DNA of 16,057 nt from an uncultured Ruminococcus sp. (GCA_902797065.1 CADBRK010000183.1:1-16057); one strand, 5' to 3'; counted from the first letter of the stretch, positions 1-7,736 are shown. Numbers and translations: made by a program. Notes: generated by a model from the sequence alone, not told the origin.

Positions 1-57
1 CAATAACGGTACGGTTCGCCTGCCGTTTGGATATAATAAAAAAAGGAGTAATTAATT

Positions 58-279
58 ATGGTATTCGAGAAAATTGCAGAAATGATCGCAGACAAGGTTG
101 ACATGGACGTTGCAGAGATCAAGCCCGAAACAACGCTTGAGGATCTCGGCATTGACTCACTTGACGTAACTGAGATCGCTATGGACATCGAGACAGAGTT
201 CGACATCGAGTTCGAAGCTGACGCTTCCATGACAACGGTTGCAGACATCGTTGCTGCCGTTGAAGAAAAAATAGGTTAA
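58..279 (+). CDS. acpP: Acyl carrier protein
   Basis: A 73-residue acidic protein that carries growing acyl chains on a 4'-phosphopantetheine arm in cytosolic type II fatty-acid synthesis. The attachment site is visible as GIDSLD, with Ser34 as the modified serine, followed by a DVTEIAMDIE helix 2 like that of canonical ACPs. The length is close to the usual 75-80 residues. The ATG at 58 has GGAG at 45-48, nine bases upstream. It is the first complete gene of the operon; bases 1-57 hold no assignable gene, only this leader and ribosome binding site. ACP is needed in excess of the enzymes, and the hairpin at 292-315 just downstream could help with that (inference). Identification is very secure. 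Confidence 0.97.
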   Translation: MVFEKIAEMIADKVDMDVAEIKPETTLEDLGIDSLDVTEIAMDIETEFDIEFEADASMTTVADIVAAVEEKIG

Positions 280-291
280 TGACCTAATTCG

Positions 292-315
292 CTGCCTCGG
301 GGCTTTCCGGGGCAG
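292..315 (+). terminator. Intercistronic hairpin between acpP and fabK, possible attenuator
   Basis: CTGCCTCGG (292-300) pairs with CCGGGGCAG (307-315) over nine positions with one T.G wobble and a six-base loop GGCTTT. It is followed by a T-rich stretch (TTCGATTAATTTT) rather than a clean run of T. That resembles a weak intrinsic terminator. Because fabK continues on the same strand with its own GAGGT site, it more likely causes partial termination or protects the acpP message end than ends the operon. The structure is read directly; the function is inferred. Confidence 0.55.
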
Positions 316-345
316 TTCGATTAATTTTAAAAAGAGGTATACTTT

Positions 346-1296
346 ATGATAAATTCTCCTATTTGCGATATTATCGGGATAAAGTACCCGATATTCCAGG
401 GCGGTATGGCATGGATAGCAGACGGAAAACTTGCTGCGGCTGTTTCAAATGCGGGCGGATTGGGCATAATCTCCGCAATGAATGCCGACAGCGATTATCT
501 GCGTGAGCAGATCAAAATTGCAAGAGAACTCACCGATAAGCCTTTCGGTGTTAATATAATGCTGCAGAGTCCTCATGCCGAAGAGGTGGCAGGAGTCGCT
601 GCAGACGAGAAAGTTCCCGTTGTCACAACGGGCGCAGGCAGTCCCGCAAAATTCATGGAAATGTGGCACGAGGCAGGGATAAAGGTTATCCCCGTTGTAG
701 CGTCTGTCGCAATGGCTAAGAAGATGGAAAAATGCGGAGCTGCTGCAGTTGTTGCCGAAGGTCAGGAGTCGGGCGGCCACATAGGCGAGCTTACAACTAT
801 GGCTATAGTTCCTCAGGTCGTTGACGCAGTTGACATACCCGTTATCGCAGCAGGCGGCATAGCAGACGGCAGAGGCGTTGCGGCTGCGTTTATGCTCGGT
901 GCAGTCGGCGTACAGCTCGGCACACGTTTCCTTGTAGCAAAGGAATGCGGCGTACATCAAAATTACAAGGACGCCGTACTCAAAGCGAGCGATATTTCGA
1001 CTGTCACAACGGGCAGACGTTTCGGCGGAAACACCTGCCGAAGCATTAAGAACAGCTTTACAAGGAATTTCACCAAAGAGGAATACGCTCCCGAAGCTAC
1101 CGCGGAAAGCGTTGCGAACCTCGGCGTAGGCGCGCTCAGGAAAGCCGCCGTAGAGGGCGACGCAAAGAACGGCTGCGTTCTTGCGGGGCAGATCTCGGGC
1201 ATGGTGAATAAAGAACAGACCGCAGAGGAGATCGTTACAGAGATCTTCACAGAGGCGGAAGCTTTACTCGGAGGTGCTTCAAAATGGGTAAAATAG
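346..1296 (+). CDS. fabK: Enoyl-ACP reductase II, FMN-dependent
   Basis: A 316-residue TIM-barrel flavoprotein of the nitronate monooxygenase/FabK family that reduces trans-2-enoyl-ACP in the last step of each elongation cycle. Visible family marks are the N-terminal YPIFQGGMAWIA, the EGQESGGHIG segment with His145 (matching the conserved His of pneumococcal FabK) and the FMN phosphate-binding AAGGIADGRG at about 168-177. It replaces the NADH-dependent FabI; FabK enzymes are known to be insensitive to triclosan. Its end overlaps the start of fabD by 13 bases, implying translational coupling. Position between acpP and fabD supports FabK over a catabolic nitronate monooxygenase. Confidence 0.95.
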   Translation: MINSPICDIIGIKYPIFQGGMAWIADGKLAAAVSNAGGLGIISAMNADSDYLREQIKIARELTDKPFGVNIMLQSPHAEEVAGVAADEKVPVVTTGAGSPAKFMEMWHEAGIKVIPVVASVAMAKKMEKCGAAAVVAEGQESGGHIGELTTMAIVPQVVDAVDIPVIAAGGIADGRGVAAAFMLGAVGVQLGTRFLVAKECGVHQNYKDAVLKASDISTVTTGRRFGGNTCRSIKNSFTRNFTKEEYAPEATAESVANLGVGALRKAAVEGDAKNGCVLAGQISGMVNKEQTAEEIVTEIFTEAEALLGGASKWVK

Positions 1297-2195
1297 CGTT
1301 TGTATTCTCGGGACAGGGCGCACAGAAGCCCGGCATGGGCAAAGACCTTTACGACTGCTCACCCGCCGCAAAAGCGGTATTCGATATGGCAGACAGCGTA
1401 AGACCCGGCACTTCGGAACAGTGCTTTTCTGCCGAACAGGAGGTTCTCAACCGCACGGTAAACACTCAGCCGTGCGTATTCGCCGCAGACCTTGCGGCGG
1501 CTGCCGCAGTTGTTGAGAAAGGAATCAAGCCCGACTTTGCGGCAGGGTTCTCTCTCGGAGAGATCGCCGCACTCGGCTTCACGGGAATTTTAAGCTATGA
1601 GGACGCTTTCAAACTTGTATGCAAAAGAGGCGAACTCATGGATATTTCTTCAAACGAGCGAAAGAGTACCATGGTAGCGGTGATAAAGCTGCCGCCCGAA
1701 AAAGTCGAGGAGATCGCAGCAAAGTTTGAAGATACGTACCCCGTAAACTACAACAGCCCAGCTCAGACGGTAGTCGCAACGTCGGAAGAAACTGCCGACA
1801 GGATCGTAGAAGCCGTTAAAGAATCAAAGGGCAAGGGCGTTAAGCTTGCGGTAAGCGGCGGCTTCCATTCGCCTTTCATGAACAGCGCAGCGAAGGGTCT
1901 TTCGGAGTATCTTGAAAATGTCACATTGGGCGTACCCTCTATACCGCTGTACAGCAACGTTACGGCAAAGCCCTACGGCGAGGACAACACGGACTTCAGG
2001 ACGCTGATCGAGTCGCAGGTCATCAGCCCGGTAAGATGGCAGAAAACCGTCGAGAACCTCATAGCAGAGGGTGTGGATACCTTCATCGAGGTAGGCGTGG
2101 GCAAAACGCTCTCGGGTCTTATCAAGAAGATCAGCCCCGACGTAAGAGTATTTAATGTAGAAAATAAAGAAACACTCGACGCTCTTGAATTATAA
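1284..2195 (+). CDS. fabD: Malonyl-CoA:ACP transacylase
   Basis: A 303-residue enzyme that moves malonyl from CoA to ACP, feeding extender units to FabF. The FSGQGAQ oxyanion loop (Gln11), the nucleophile elbow GFSLGE with Ser90, Arg115 for malonate carboxylate binding, and the catalytic His195 in SGGFHSPF are all present and in family order. The residue before the catalytic serine is Phe89, where E. coli-type enzymes have His (GHSLGE). Start ATG lies inside the end of fabK and is served by GGAGGTG about seven bases upstream. fabG begins 15 bases after its stop. Confidence 0.96.
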   Translation: MGKIAFVFSGQGAQKPGMGKDLYDCSPAAKAVFDMADSVRPGTSEQCFSAEQEVLNRTVNTQPCVFAADLAAAAAVVEKGIKPDFAAGFSLGEIAALGFTGILSYEDAFKLVCKRGELMDISSNERKSTMVAVIKLPPEKVEEIAAKFEDTYPVNYNSPAQTVVATSEETADRIVEAVKESKGKGVKLAVSGGFHSPFMNSAAKGLSEYLENVTLGVPSIPLYSNVTAKPYGEDNTDFRTLIESQVISPVRWQKTVENLIAEGVDTFIEVGVGKTLSGLIKKISPDVRVFNVENKETLDALEL

Positions 2196-2210
2196 CAACG
2201 GAGGAAAAAT

Positions 2211-2957
2211 ATGAGTTTTGAGAATAAAACAGCAGTTATCACAGGCGCTTCACGAGGAATAGGCTTTGCAGTCGCTTCAAAGCTTGCGTCTCAGGGCGCA
2301 GATATAGTTATCGTAGACTACTGCCCCGAAGAGGACGGCATAAATGCCGCAGAGAAGCTCGGTGAGAGCTGCGGGGTCAAGGTAAGCTTTTACCGCTGCG
2401 ACGTCTCGGATTTCGAGAAATCAAAGGAAACTGTAGATAAGATCATAGAGGAGTGCGGCGGCATAGATATTCTCGTCAACAATGCGGGTATCGTTCGTGA
2501 TAAACTTGCCCTCAAGATGACGGAAGCCGATTTCGACGCAGTTATCAATGTAAACCTCAAGGGTACGTTCAATATGATAAAGCACACCTACACGCACTTC
2601 ATGAAGAAGCGTTCGGGCAGGATAGTCAACGTATCCTCGATAGTGGGACTCACGGGCAACGCAGGACAGGCGAATTACTCCGCCTCAAAGGCAGGCGTTA
2701 TAGGCATTACAAAGTCAATCGCAAAGGAGCTTGCGCCGAGGGGAATTACCGTGAACGCAGTTGCGCCCGGGTACATCATGACAGATATGACAAGCAATTT
2801 CACCGACAAGATGAAGGAGCAGTTTGAAAGCGCTATCCCCATGAGGAAAGGCGGCAGACCCGAGGACGTTGCGAATGTAATTTCGTTCCTCTGCTCGGAC
2901 GACGCGTCCTATGTAACGGGCGAGGTTATCCGTGTTGACGGCGGACTTGCAATGTAA
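2211..2957 (+). CDS. fabG: 3-oxoacyl-ACP reductase
   Basis: A 248-residue classical short-chain dehydrogenase that reduces 3-oxoacyl-ACP to 3-hydroxyacyl-ACP with NADPH. Seen in order: the TGASRGIG dinucleotide-binding loop (11-18), NNAG (90-93), the catalytic set Ser143-Tyr156-Lys160 (YSASK), and the C-terminal YVTGEVIRVDGG typical of FabG. The length equals the family norm. GGAGG at 2200-2204 sits six bases before the ATG. Many short-chain dehydrogenases look alike, but the position between fabD and fabF makes the FabG call firm. Confidence 0.96.
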   Translation: MSFENKTAVITGASRGIGFAVASKLASQGADIVIVDYCPEEDGINAAEKLGESCGVKVSFYRCDVSDFEKSKETVDKIIEECGGIDILVNNAGIVRDKLALKMTEADFDAVINVNLKGTFNMIKHTYTHFMKKRSGRIVNVSSIVGLTGNAGQANYSASKAGVIGITKSIAKELAPRGITVNAVAPGYIMTDMTSNFTDKMKEQFESAIPMRKGGRPEDVANVISFLCSDDASYVTGEVIRVDGGLAM

Positions 2958-2973
2958 AGCACAGGAGGAAAAT

Positions 2974-4203
2974 ATGAACAGAGTCGTAGTAACAGGTATG
3001 GGGGCGCTCACGCCGATAGGCAACAGCGTACCCGAATTTTGGGAGAATGCCGTAAACGGCGTGAACGGTATCGACTATATCACAAGGTTCGACACAACAG
3101 ACCTTAAGTATAAATTTGCGGGCGAAGTAAAGAATGTAGACTATACGGGCATTATCGAAAAAAGCCAGCTCAGAAAGACAGACCTTTTTACTCAGTACGC
3201 GCTTTATGCAGCAGACGAGGCGGTTAAAGACAGCGGTATCATCGGCAATATCGACGAGACGAGATTCGGCGTATATTTCGGTACGGGCGTCGGCGGTTTT
3301 GACACATTCTGTGCAGACCACTCAACGCTGCTCGAAAAGGGCGCAAGGCGTGTTTCTCCGTTCTTTATCCCGAAGATGATCGTCAACATAGCCGCAGGAA
3401 ACATCGCTATCAGATACAAAGCGCACGGCGTTAATATGTGCGTATCGACTGCCTGCGCAACGGGCGCAACGGCTATAGGCGAAGCGTACAGGGCTATCAA
3501 ACACGGCTACGCAGACGCTATTATCTGCGGCGGCAGCGAGGCAACGATCAATCCTCTTGCGGCTGCGGGCTTCGGCAATATGAAGGCACTCTCGACTGCG
3601 GAAACCAAGGAAACGGCGTCTATCCCCTTTGACAAAAGACGTTCGGGCTTTGTACTCGGCGAAGGCGGCGCAGCTCTCATTCTTGAAGAGTACGAACACG
3701 CAAAAGCAAGGGGCGCAAAGATATACGCAGAGGTATCGGGCTACGGCGCAACGTGCGACGCATATCATGTGACATCACCCGACCCCGACGCGGTATACAC
3801 CGCAAATGCCGTTAAAGAAGCCATGAAGGATATACCTGCCGTCGAAGCAGACAAGATATATATCAATGCGCACGGCACAAGCACACACTACAACGATCTC
3901 ACCGAGACAAGGACGTTCAAGAACGTATTCGGCGAGGACGCTTACAAGCTTCACATAAGCTCCATAAAGTCAATGACGGGTCATATGCTCGGCGCTGCGG
4001 GCGCAATAGAGGCGATCACCGCAATAAACACACTCAGAACGGGTATCGTTCCGCCGACTATCAACTATGTTGAACCCGACGAGGAATGCGACCTCGACTA
4101 TACGCCCAACAAGGCTGTAAAGACTCCGATCGAGCTTGCTCTTTCGACAAATCTCGGCTTCGGCGGACACAACACATGCCTTGCATTCACTGCCGTTAAG
4201 TAA
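2974..4203 (+). CDS. fabF: 3-oxoacyl-ACP synthase II
   Basis: A 409-residue condensing enzyme that joins malonyl-ACP to acyl-ACP with loss of CO2. The Cys-His-His triad of KAS I/II enzymes is visible: Cys161 in STACATGA, His300 in NAHGTST and His337 in MTGHMLGAAG. The C-terminal LGFGGHN loop is also present. The start is set at 2974 rather than an in-frame ATG at 2932 because AGGAGG ends at 2968, five bases before this ATG, and MNRVVVTGMG is the normal N-terminus; the upstream ATG lies within fabG. It is the only condensing enzyme in the window; FabH, needed for initiation, must lie elsewhere. Confidence 0.96.
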   Translation: MNRVVVTGMGALTPIGNSVPEFWENAVNGVNGIDYITRFDTTDLKYKFAGEVKNVDYTGIIEKSQLRKTDLFTQYALYAADEAVKDSGIIGNIDETRFGVYFGTGVGGFDTFCADHSTLLEKGARRVSPFFIPKMIVNIAAGNIAIRYKAHGVNMCVSTACATGATAIGEAYRAIKHGYADAIICGGSEATINPLAAAGFGNMKALSTAETKETASIPFDKRRSGFVLGEGGAALILEEYEHAKARGAKIYAEVSGYGATCDAYHVTSPDPDAVYTANAVKEAMKDIPAVEADKIYINAHGTSTHYNDLTETRTFKNVFGEDAYKLHISSIKSMTGHMLGAAGAIEAITAINTLRTGIVPPTINYVEPDEECDLDYTPNKAVKTPIELALSTNLGFGGHNTCLAFTAVK

Positions 4204-4215
4204 GAGGTGACCGCT

Positions 4216-4626
4216 ATGAATAAAGAAGAAATAATGAAGATCATTCCCCACCGTGACAATATGCTTCTGATCGACGAAGCGGAAGTTCGTGACGGCGTGG
4301 CGTACGGAAAAAAGCACATTACGGGCGACGAGTTCTTCCTTAAGGGACACTTCCCCGGAAATCCCGTTGTACCGGGCGTTATCCTCTGCGAGATCATGGC
4401 GCAGTCAAGCTGCGTTCTGCTTGCGGACGTTGCAAACGGACAGACTCCGTACTTCACCGGACTCGATAAAGTAAAATTCAAGAACAAGGTTCTCCCCGGA
4501 GATACGATCGAGACGGAGTGCAAAATCACAAAGGTCAAAGCGCCGTTCTATTTTGCCGAGGGTAAGGCATATGTAGAGGGTAAGCTGTGCGTGTCAGCGC
4601 AGTTCTCGTTTGCCCTGATAAAATAA
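4216..4626 (+). CDS. fabZ: 3-hydroxyacyl-ACP dehydratase
   Basis: A 136-residue hot-dog-fold dehydratase that removes water from 3-hydroxyacyl-ACP. The active-site helix GHFPGNPVVPGV gives His45, and Glu59 in CEIMAQ is the second catalytic residue. The N-terminal IMKIIPHRDNMLLID is characteristic of FabZ. GAGGTG at 4204-4209 is spaced six bases from the ATG at 4216; the GTG at 4207 is part of that ribosome binding site and is not taken as the start. It follows fabF by 12 bases, with no accB between them. Confidence 0.96.
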   Translation: MNKEEIMKIIPHRDNMLLIDEAEVRDGVAYGKKHITGDEFFLKGHFPGNPVVPGVILCEIMAQSSCVLLADVANGQTPYFTGLDKVKFKNKVLPGDTIETECKITKVKAPFYFAEGKAYVEGKLCVSAQFSFALIK

Positions 4627-4648
4627 CTTAAATGTGAGGGGAAGCACT

Positions 4649-5518
4649 ATGGCTAATATTTTTACAAATATTTCTAATTTTATCACGAGCACAAGCCAGC
4701 TGCCCGATGTTGAGTCCCTTATCAGAAAGACCGAAAACGTCACGCTTGTATGCAAGGGCTGCAACAACGAGGCAAGCAAGCATCAGCTGCTCAGAAATCA
4801 TATGATATGCCCGCAGTGCGGAAAATATTTCCGTATCGGCGGCAAAGAGAGGATACGCCTTATCGCCGACAGAAAATCACGCACCGATATGTTCGACAAC
4901 TTCGAGAGCGTAGATTTTCTTGAATTCCCCGGATATGCCGAGAAGCTTGCAAAATCGAAAAAATCAACGTCCGAGAAGGACGCTGTAACAGTCGGCACGG
5001 CAAGGCTCGGCGGAAATGAGTTCGCGTATTTTGTGATGGACTCACGCTTTATGATGGCAAGTATGGGTTCGGTACTCGGAGAGAAGATCACCTCTATCTT
5101 TGAATACGCAACGGAACACAGCCTTCCCGTGATCGGGTTCACGGCTTCGGGCGGAGCAAGAATGCAGGAGGGCATCGTTTCGCTTATGCAGATGGCCAAG
5201 GTCAGCGGCGCGGTAAAGCGTCACTCAAGCGAGGGCAACCTCTACATCACCGTTCTCACAGACCCCACCACGGGCGGCTGTACAGCAAGCTTTGCAATGC
5301 AGGGAGATATTATCCTCGCAGAACCGAAGGCGCTTGTCGGCTTTGCAGGCAGACGAGTTGTAGAACAGACGACAAAATCAAAGCTGCCCGACAATTTCCA
5401 GAGCGCGGAGTTCCTGCTCGAACACGGCTTTATCGACGCTATTGTTCCGAGAGAAAAGCTCAGAGAGACGCTTATCAATATTCTTAATATCCATTCCGCA
5501 AAGGAGGCTAAAGCATGA
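4649..5518 (+). CDS. accD: Acetyl-CoA carboxylase carboxyltransferase subunit beta
   Basis: A 289-residue crotonase-fold subunit that with AccA transfers CO2 from carboxybiotin to acetyl-CoA, making malonyl-CoA. The N-terminal zinc ribbon of bacterial AccD is intact: Cys35-x2-Cys38 and Cys54-x2-Cys57. The catalytic core shows FTASGGARMQEG and DPTTGGCTASFAM, both typical. The start is placed at ATG 4649 with AGGGG about seven bases upstream; a GTG at 4634 in frame lies before that site. It overlaps accA by four bases (ATGA), consistent with equal production of the two subunits. Confidence 0.96.
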   Translation: MANIFTNISNFITSTSQLPDVESLIRKTENVTLVCKGCNNEASKHQLLRNHMICPQCGKYFRIGGKERIRLIADRKSRTDMFDNFESVDFLEFPGYAEKLAKSKKSTSEKDAVTVGTARLGGNEFAYFVMDSRFMMASMGSVLGEKITSIFEYATEHSLPVIGFTASGGARMQEGIVSLMQMAKVSGAVKRHSSEGNLYITVLTDPTTGGCTASFAMQGDIILAEPKALVGFAGRRVVEQTTKSKLPDNFQSAEFLLEHGFIDAIVPREKLRETLINILNIHSAKEAKA

Positions 5519-6306
5519 CGCCGTACGAAAAACTGAAAACAGCAAGGGCAAGCACACGTCCGACGGGCAGCGCGTATGTCAACCGGATATTCAAGAATAT
5601 ATTAGAACTTCACGGTGACCGCCGCTTCGGCGACGACGCTGCGATATACAGCGGCATAGGCTATCTTGACGACGATATACCCGCAACATTCATCGCTATC
5701 GACAAGGGTACGGACTTACAGTCGAGAATGCAGAAAAACTTCGGCTGCCCCAAGCCCGAAGGCTACCGCAAGGCGCTCAGGCTCATGAAGCAGGCGGAGA
5801 AATTCCATCGTCCCGTTATCTGCTTTGTAGATACTCTCGGAGCGTACTGCGGCGCAGAGGCAGAGGAGAGAGGTCAGGGGCAGGCGATCGCAGAGAATAT
5901 TCTCGAAATGATGGGGCTTAAAACACCGGTCATCACTATAGTTATCGGTGAAGGCGGCTCGGGCGGCGCACTGGCACTTGCTACGGCAGACAAGGTGTAT
6001 ATGCTCGAAAATGCAGTATACTCCGTTATCTCGCCCGAGGGCTGCGCAAGCATACTCTGGAAGGACAGCGGAAAAGTCGCGGACGCTGCGGCGTGCCTGA
6101 AGATCACTGCGTCCGACATGAGAGAGTTCAAGGTCATAGAGGGCATAATTACAGAGGATTTCGATCACTTTGACAAGATGTGCAACTCAATCAGACATCA
6201 GCTCAAAAAGGACTTAAAGGAAATGATGAAGCAGTCGTCTTCAAAGCTGCTCGACAACAGATACAAGCGTTTCAGAAGAATAGGTTATTTTACAACGGCA
6301 GAGTAA
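5515..6306 (+). CDS. accA: Acetyl-CoA carboxylase carboxyltransferase subunit alpha
   Basis: A 263-residue partner of AccD in the heterotetrameric carboxyltransferase. Visible family signatures are LHGDRRFGDD, the GCPKPEGYRKALRLM stretch, FVDTLGAYCGAEAEERGQ and the VIGEGGSGGALAL oxyanion region, then SVISPEGCASILWKD. It is about 55 residues shorter than E. coli AccA (319), the shortfall lying at the N-terminus before the conserved core, so it is a short form rather than a broken gene. It starts in the ATGA overlap with the accD stop and is the last gene of the operon; a strong hairpin follows within five bases. Confidence 0.95.
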   Translation: MTPYEKLKTARASTRPTGSAYVNRIFKNILELHGDRRFGDDAAIYSGIGYLDDDIPATFIAIDKGTDLQSRMQKNFGCPKPEGYRKALRLMKQAEKFHRPVICFVDTLGAYCGAEAEERGQGQAIAENILEMMGLKTPVITIVIGEGGSGGALALATADKVYMLENAVYSVISPEGCASILWKDSGKVADAAACLKITASDMREFKVIEGIITEDFDHFDKMCNSIRHQLKKDLKEMMKQSSSKLLDNRYKRFRRIGYFTTAE

Positions 6307-6310
6307 CAAA

Positions 6311-6339
6311 ATCCCCCGGAATCAAAAAATCCGGGGGAT
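6311..6339. terminator. Bidirectional intrinsic terminator between accA and the convergent unit
   Basis: ATCCCCCGGA (6311-6320) and TCCGGGGGAT (6330-6339) form a perfect ten-base-pair stem with a nine-base A-rich loop. On the + strand it follows the accA stop directly but has only AATTATTAT behind it. On the - strand the stem is followed by TTTTGTT. It sits between two convergent units and probably ends both. Confidence 0.88.
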
Positions 6340-6374
6340 AATTATTATGTTCTTTGTGCTTATGAACAGCCGTC

Positions 6375-6728
6375 CTACATAAACGGAGAGTCCATAAGAA
6401 GTGTTTCATCATTCTGCATCATGTTGTCTGCGATCGGGTTCGCAGATATATCCTGCGGAAATGCATTGATCCTGCACCCGTAATACTTAACAAGATGATC
6501 CAGTAATGCATCGACGGTCTTTACACTTTTCGGTACGGGCTGGGCATAATACCACCCGCTGCCGTTCGCAAGCGACACACGAAAACGAACCACTCTCTCG
6601 GCGGCACTGTAGTACACATCGGTGCTGTTGATCCCCTTGGGACTGCAGAAATGATAATATGAAATACGATCGCCTAAATTGATGTTCGATTTCTTCAACC
6701 GTGTCGATTGCTGCTTATTCCGAAACAT
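6375..6728 (-). CDS. Hypothetical protein behind rubrerythrin
   Basis: A 117-residue protein not recognised as any known family. It has a basic N-terminus (MFRNKQQSTRLKKSN), no signal peptide or membrane segment, and a middle rich in aromatic and beta-prone residues (GDRISYYHFC, VYYSAAERVVRFRVSLA, GSGWYYAQP), then a helix-like VDALLDHLVKYYG and an acidic tail. The ATG is only three bases after the rubrerythrin stop, with just a weak GAG about ten bases upstream, so translation probably depends on the gene before it. It uses some codons (CGG, TTG) that are rarer in its neighbours. Cotranscription with perR and rbr suggests a stress-linked role, but no function is claimed. It could be a recent or weakly expressed gene. 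Confidence 0.65.
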   Translation of the reverse strand: MFRNKQQSTRLKKSNINLGDRISYYHFCSPKGINSTDVYYSAAERVVRFRVSLANGSGWYYAQPVPKSVKTVDALLDHLVKYYGCRINAFPQDISANPIADNMMQNDETLLMDSPFM

Positions 6729-6731
6729 AGA

Positions 6732-7280
6732 TTACTCAAAATATCTCTTGAGAAGTCCTGCAAATCCTGCGCCGTGTCTTGCCTCGTCCTTTGCCATCTC
6801 GTGTACGGTATCGTGGATAGCGTCGTAACCGAGCTGCTTAGCTCTCTTAGCAAGCTCGAACTTGCCTGCGCAAGCGCCTGCCTCTGCGTCTGCTCTCATC
6901 TGAAGGTTCTTCTTTGTGTCGGGCGTTACAACCTCGCCGAGAAGCTCTGCAAACTTTGCTGCGTGCTCAGCTTCTTCAAAAGCATACTTTGTGAAAGCAG
7001 CTGCGATCTCGGGATAACCCTCTCTGTCTGCTGCCCTTGCCATTGCAAGATACATACCAACCTCGCTGCACTCGCCGTTGAAGTTTGCAACCAGCTCGTT
7101 GTAAACATCGTCTTCAACCTTGCCCTTTGCGCCCTCACCGATGATATGTAATGTAGCGTAGGACATCTCGCCGTCTACCTTGTTGAATTTCTCTGCGGGA
7201 GCCTTACAGATAGGGCAGAAATCGGGAGCCTTGTCACCCTCAAAAACATAACCGCATACCGTACATACAAACTTTGCCAT
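6732..7280 (-). CDS. rbr: Reverse rubrerythrin (peroxide reductase)
   Basis: A 182-residue non-haem iron protein that reduces hydrogen peroxide in anaerobes. Domain order is inverted relative to classical rubrerythrin: an N-terminal rubredoxin domain with Cys6-x2-Cys9 and Cys22-x2-Cys25 binding one iron, then a ferritin-like four-helix diiron domain with carboxylate/His ligands in NGECSEVGMY (Glu70, Glu73), FEEAEHAAKFAE (Glu102-His106 region) and KDEARHG (Glu166-His169). This layout matches the reverse rubrerythrins of clostridia, which are known PerR targets. GGAGG lies about seven bases upstream of the ATG. It follows perR by 57 bases on the same strand; an isolated TATAAT at 7313-7318 lacks a good -35, so the perR promoter is the likely driver. 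Confidence 0.93.
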   Translation of the reverse strand: MAKFVCTVCGYVFEGDKAPDFCPICKAPAEKFNKVDGEMSYATLHIIGEGAKGKVEDDVYNELVANFNGECSEVGMYLAMARAADREGYPEIAAAFTKYAFEEAEHAAKFAELLGEVVTPDTKKNLQMRADAEAGACAGKFELAKRAKQLGYDAIHDTVHEMAKDEARHGAGFAGLLKRYFE

Positions 7281-7337
7281 AATAATTCCTCCGTTTTCTG
7301 TATTTAAACTTTATTATATAAACTCATTCCCGAGTTT

Positions 7338-7736
7338 TTATACCTTATTTTCGTCCGAACACTCCTCACAGCATCCGTAATAGATCAGACTTGTCAAGTC
7401 TATCTGCCCTACTCCGCGTATACGTTTCACGCTCGTAAGCTCCGGCAGCAGGAACTTTGCAGGAAGATCTTGTATTTTCCCGCACAGATTGCAGATAAAA
7501 TGCGGATGAGGAGTCATAATTGCATCGTAATGCTCCGAGCCTGATATGACGGTCACCGCTCGGATCGCTCCGTTCTCCTCCAAAAGCTTCAGATTGCGAT
7601 ATACAGTACCCAAGCTGAGATCTGGAAATTCGGGCTTCAGCTTGGTATATATCCATTCCGCACTCGGGTGTTCCTGAGTGGAAAGCATAAGATCGTATAT
7701 CGCCTGGCGTTTTCGCGAGTAGTTTTGAGTTCTCAT
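7338..7736 (-). CDS. perR: PerR-type peroxide-sensing repressor, Fur family
   Basis: A 132-residue Fur-family regulator. The winged-helix domain ends in SLGTVYRNLKLLEENG. The regulatory metal ligands that distinguish PerR all have counterparts: His23, Asp71, His77, His79 and Asp90, the last an Asp rather than the Glu usual in Fur. The structural zinc site is Cys82-x2-Cys85 with Cys123-x2-Cys126 near the C-terminus. An in-frame ATG at 7856 was rejected as the start because it lies between the -35 and -10 of the promoter; ATG 7736 has a strong GGGGGTGG just upstream and gives normal family length. Known PerR proteins sense peroxide by metal-catalysed His oxidation and derepress rubrerythrins, which fits the neighbour rbr. 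Confidence 0.9.
   Translation of the reverse strand: MRTQNYSRKRQAIYDLMLSTQEHPSAEWIYTKLKPEFPDLSLGTVYRNLKLLEENGAIRAVTVISGSEHYDAIMTPHPHFICNLCGKIQDLPAKFLLPELTSVKRIRGVGQIDLTSLIYYGCCEECSDENKV

Noticed and set aside
1..57. Possible end of an upstream gene such as fabH before acpP
   Set aside because: The few codons available in each frame are too short to recognise any protein, and TATAAT at 32-37 has no -35 partner.
6708..7151. A 147-codon + strand Cys- and Leu-rich open frame, resembling a membrane protein
   Set aside because: It is antisense to rubrerythrin, whose metal ligands are all conserved, and has no ribosome binding site.
7313..7318. Isolated TATAAT upstream of rbr as a separate promoter
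   Set aside because: The hexamer 17 bases upstream (ATAAAA) does not resemble a -35, so the evidence is too thin to list a promoter.
7320..7337. Small inverted repeat AAACTC/GAGTTT just after the perR stop, considered as a terminator
   Set aside because: The six-base A/T-rich stem is weak and is followed by ATATAATAAAG on the minus strand, not a T-run; rbr more likely reads through from perR.
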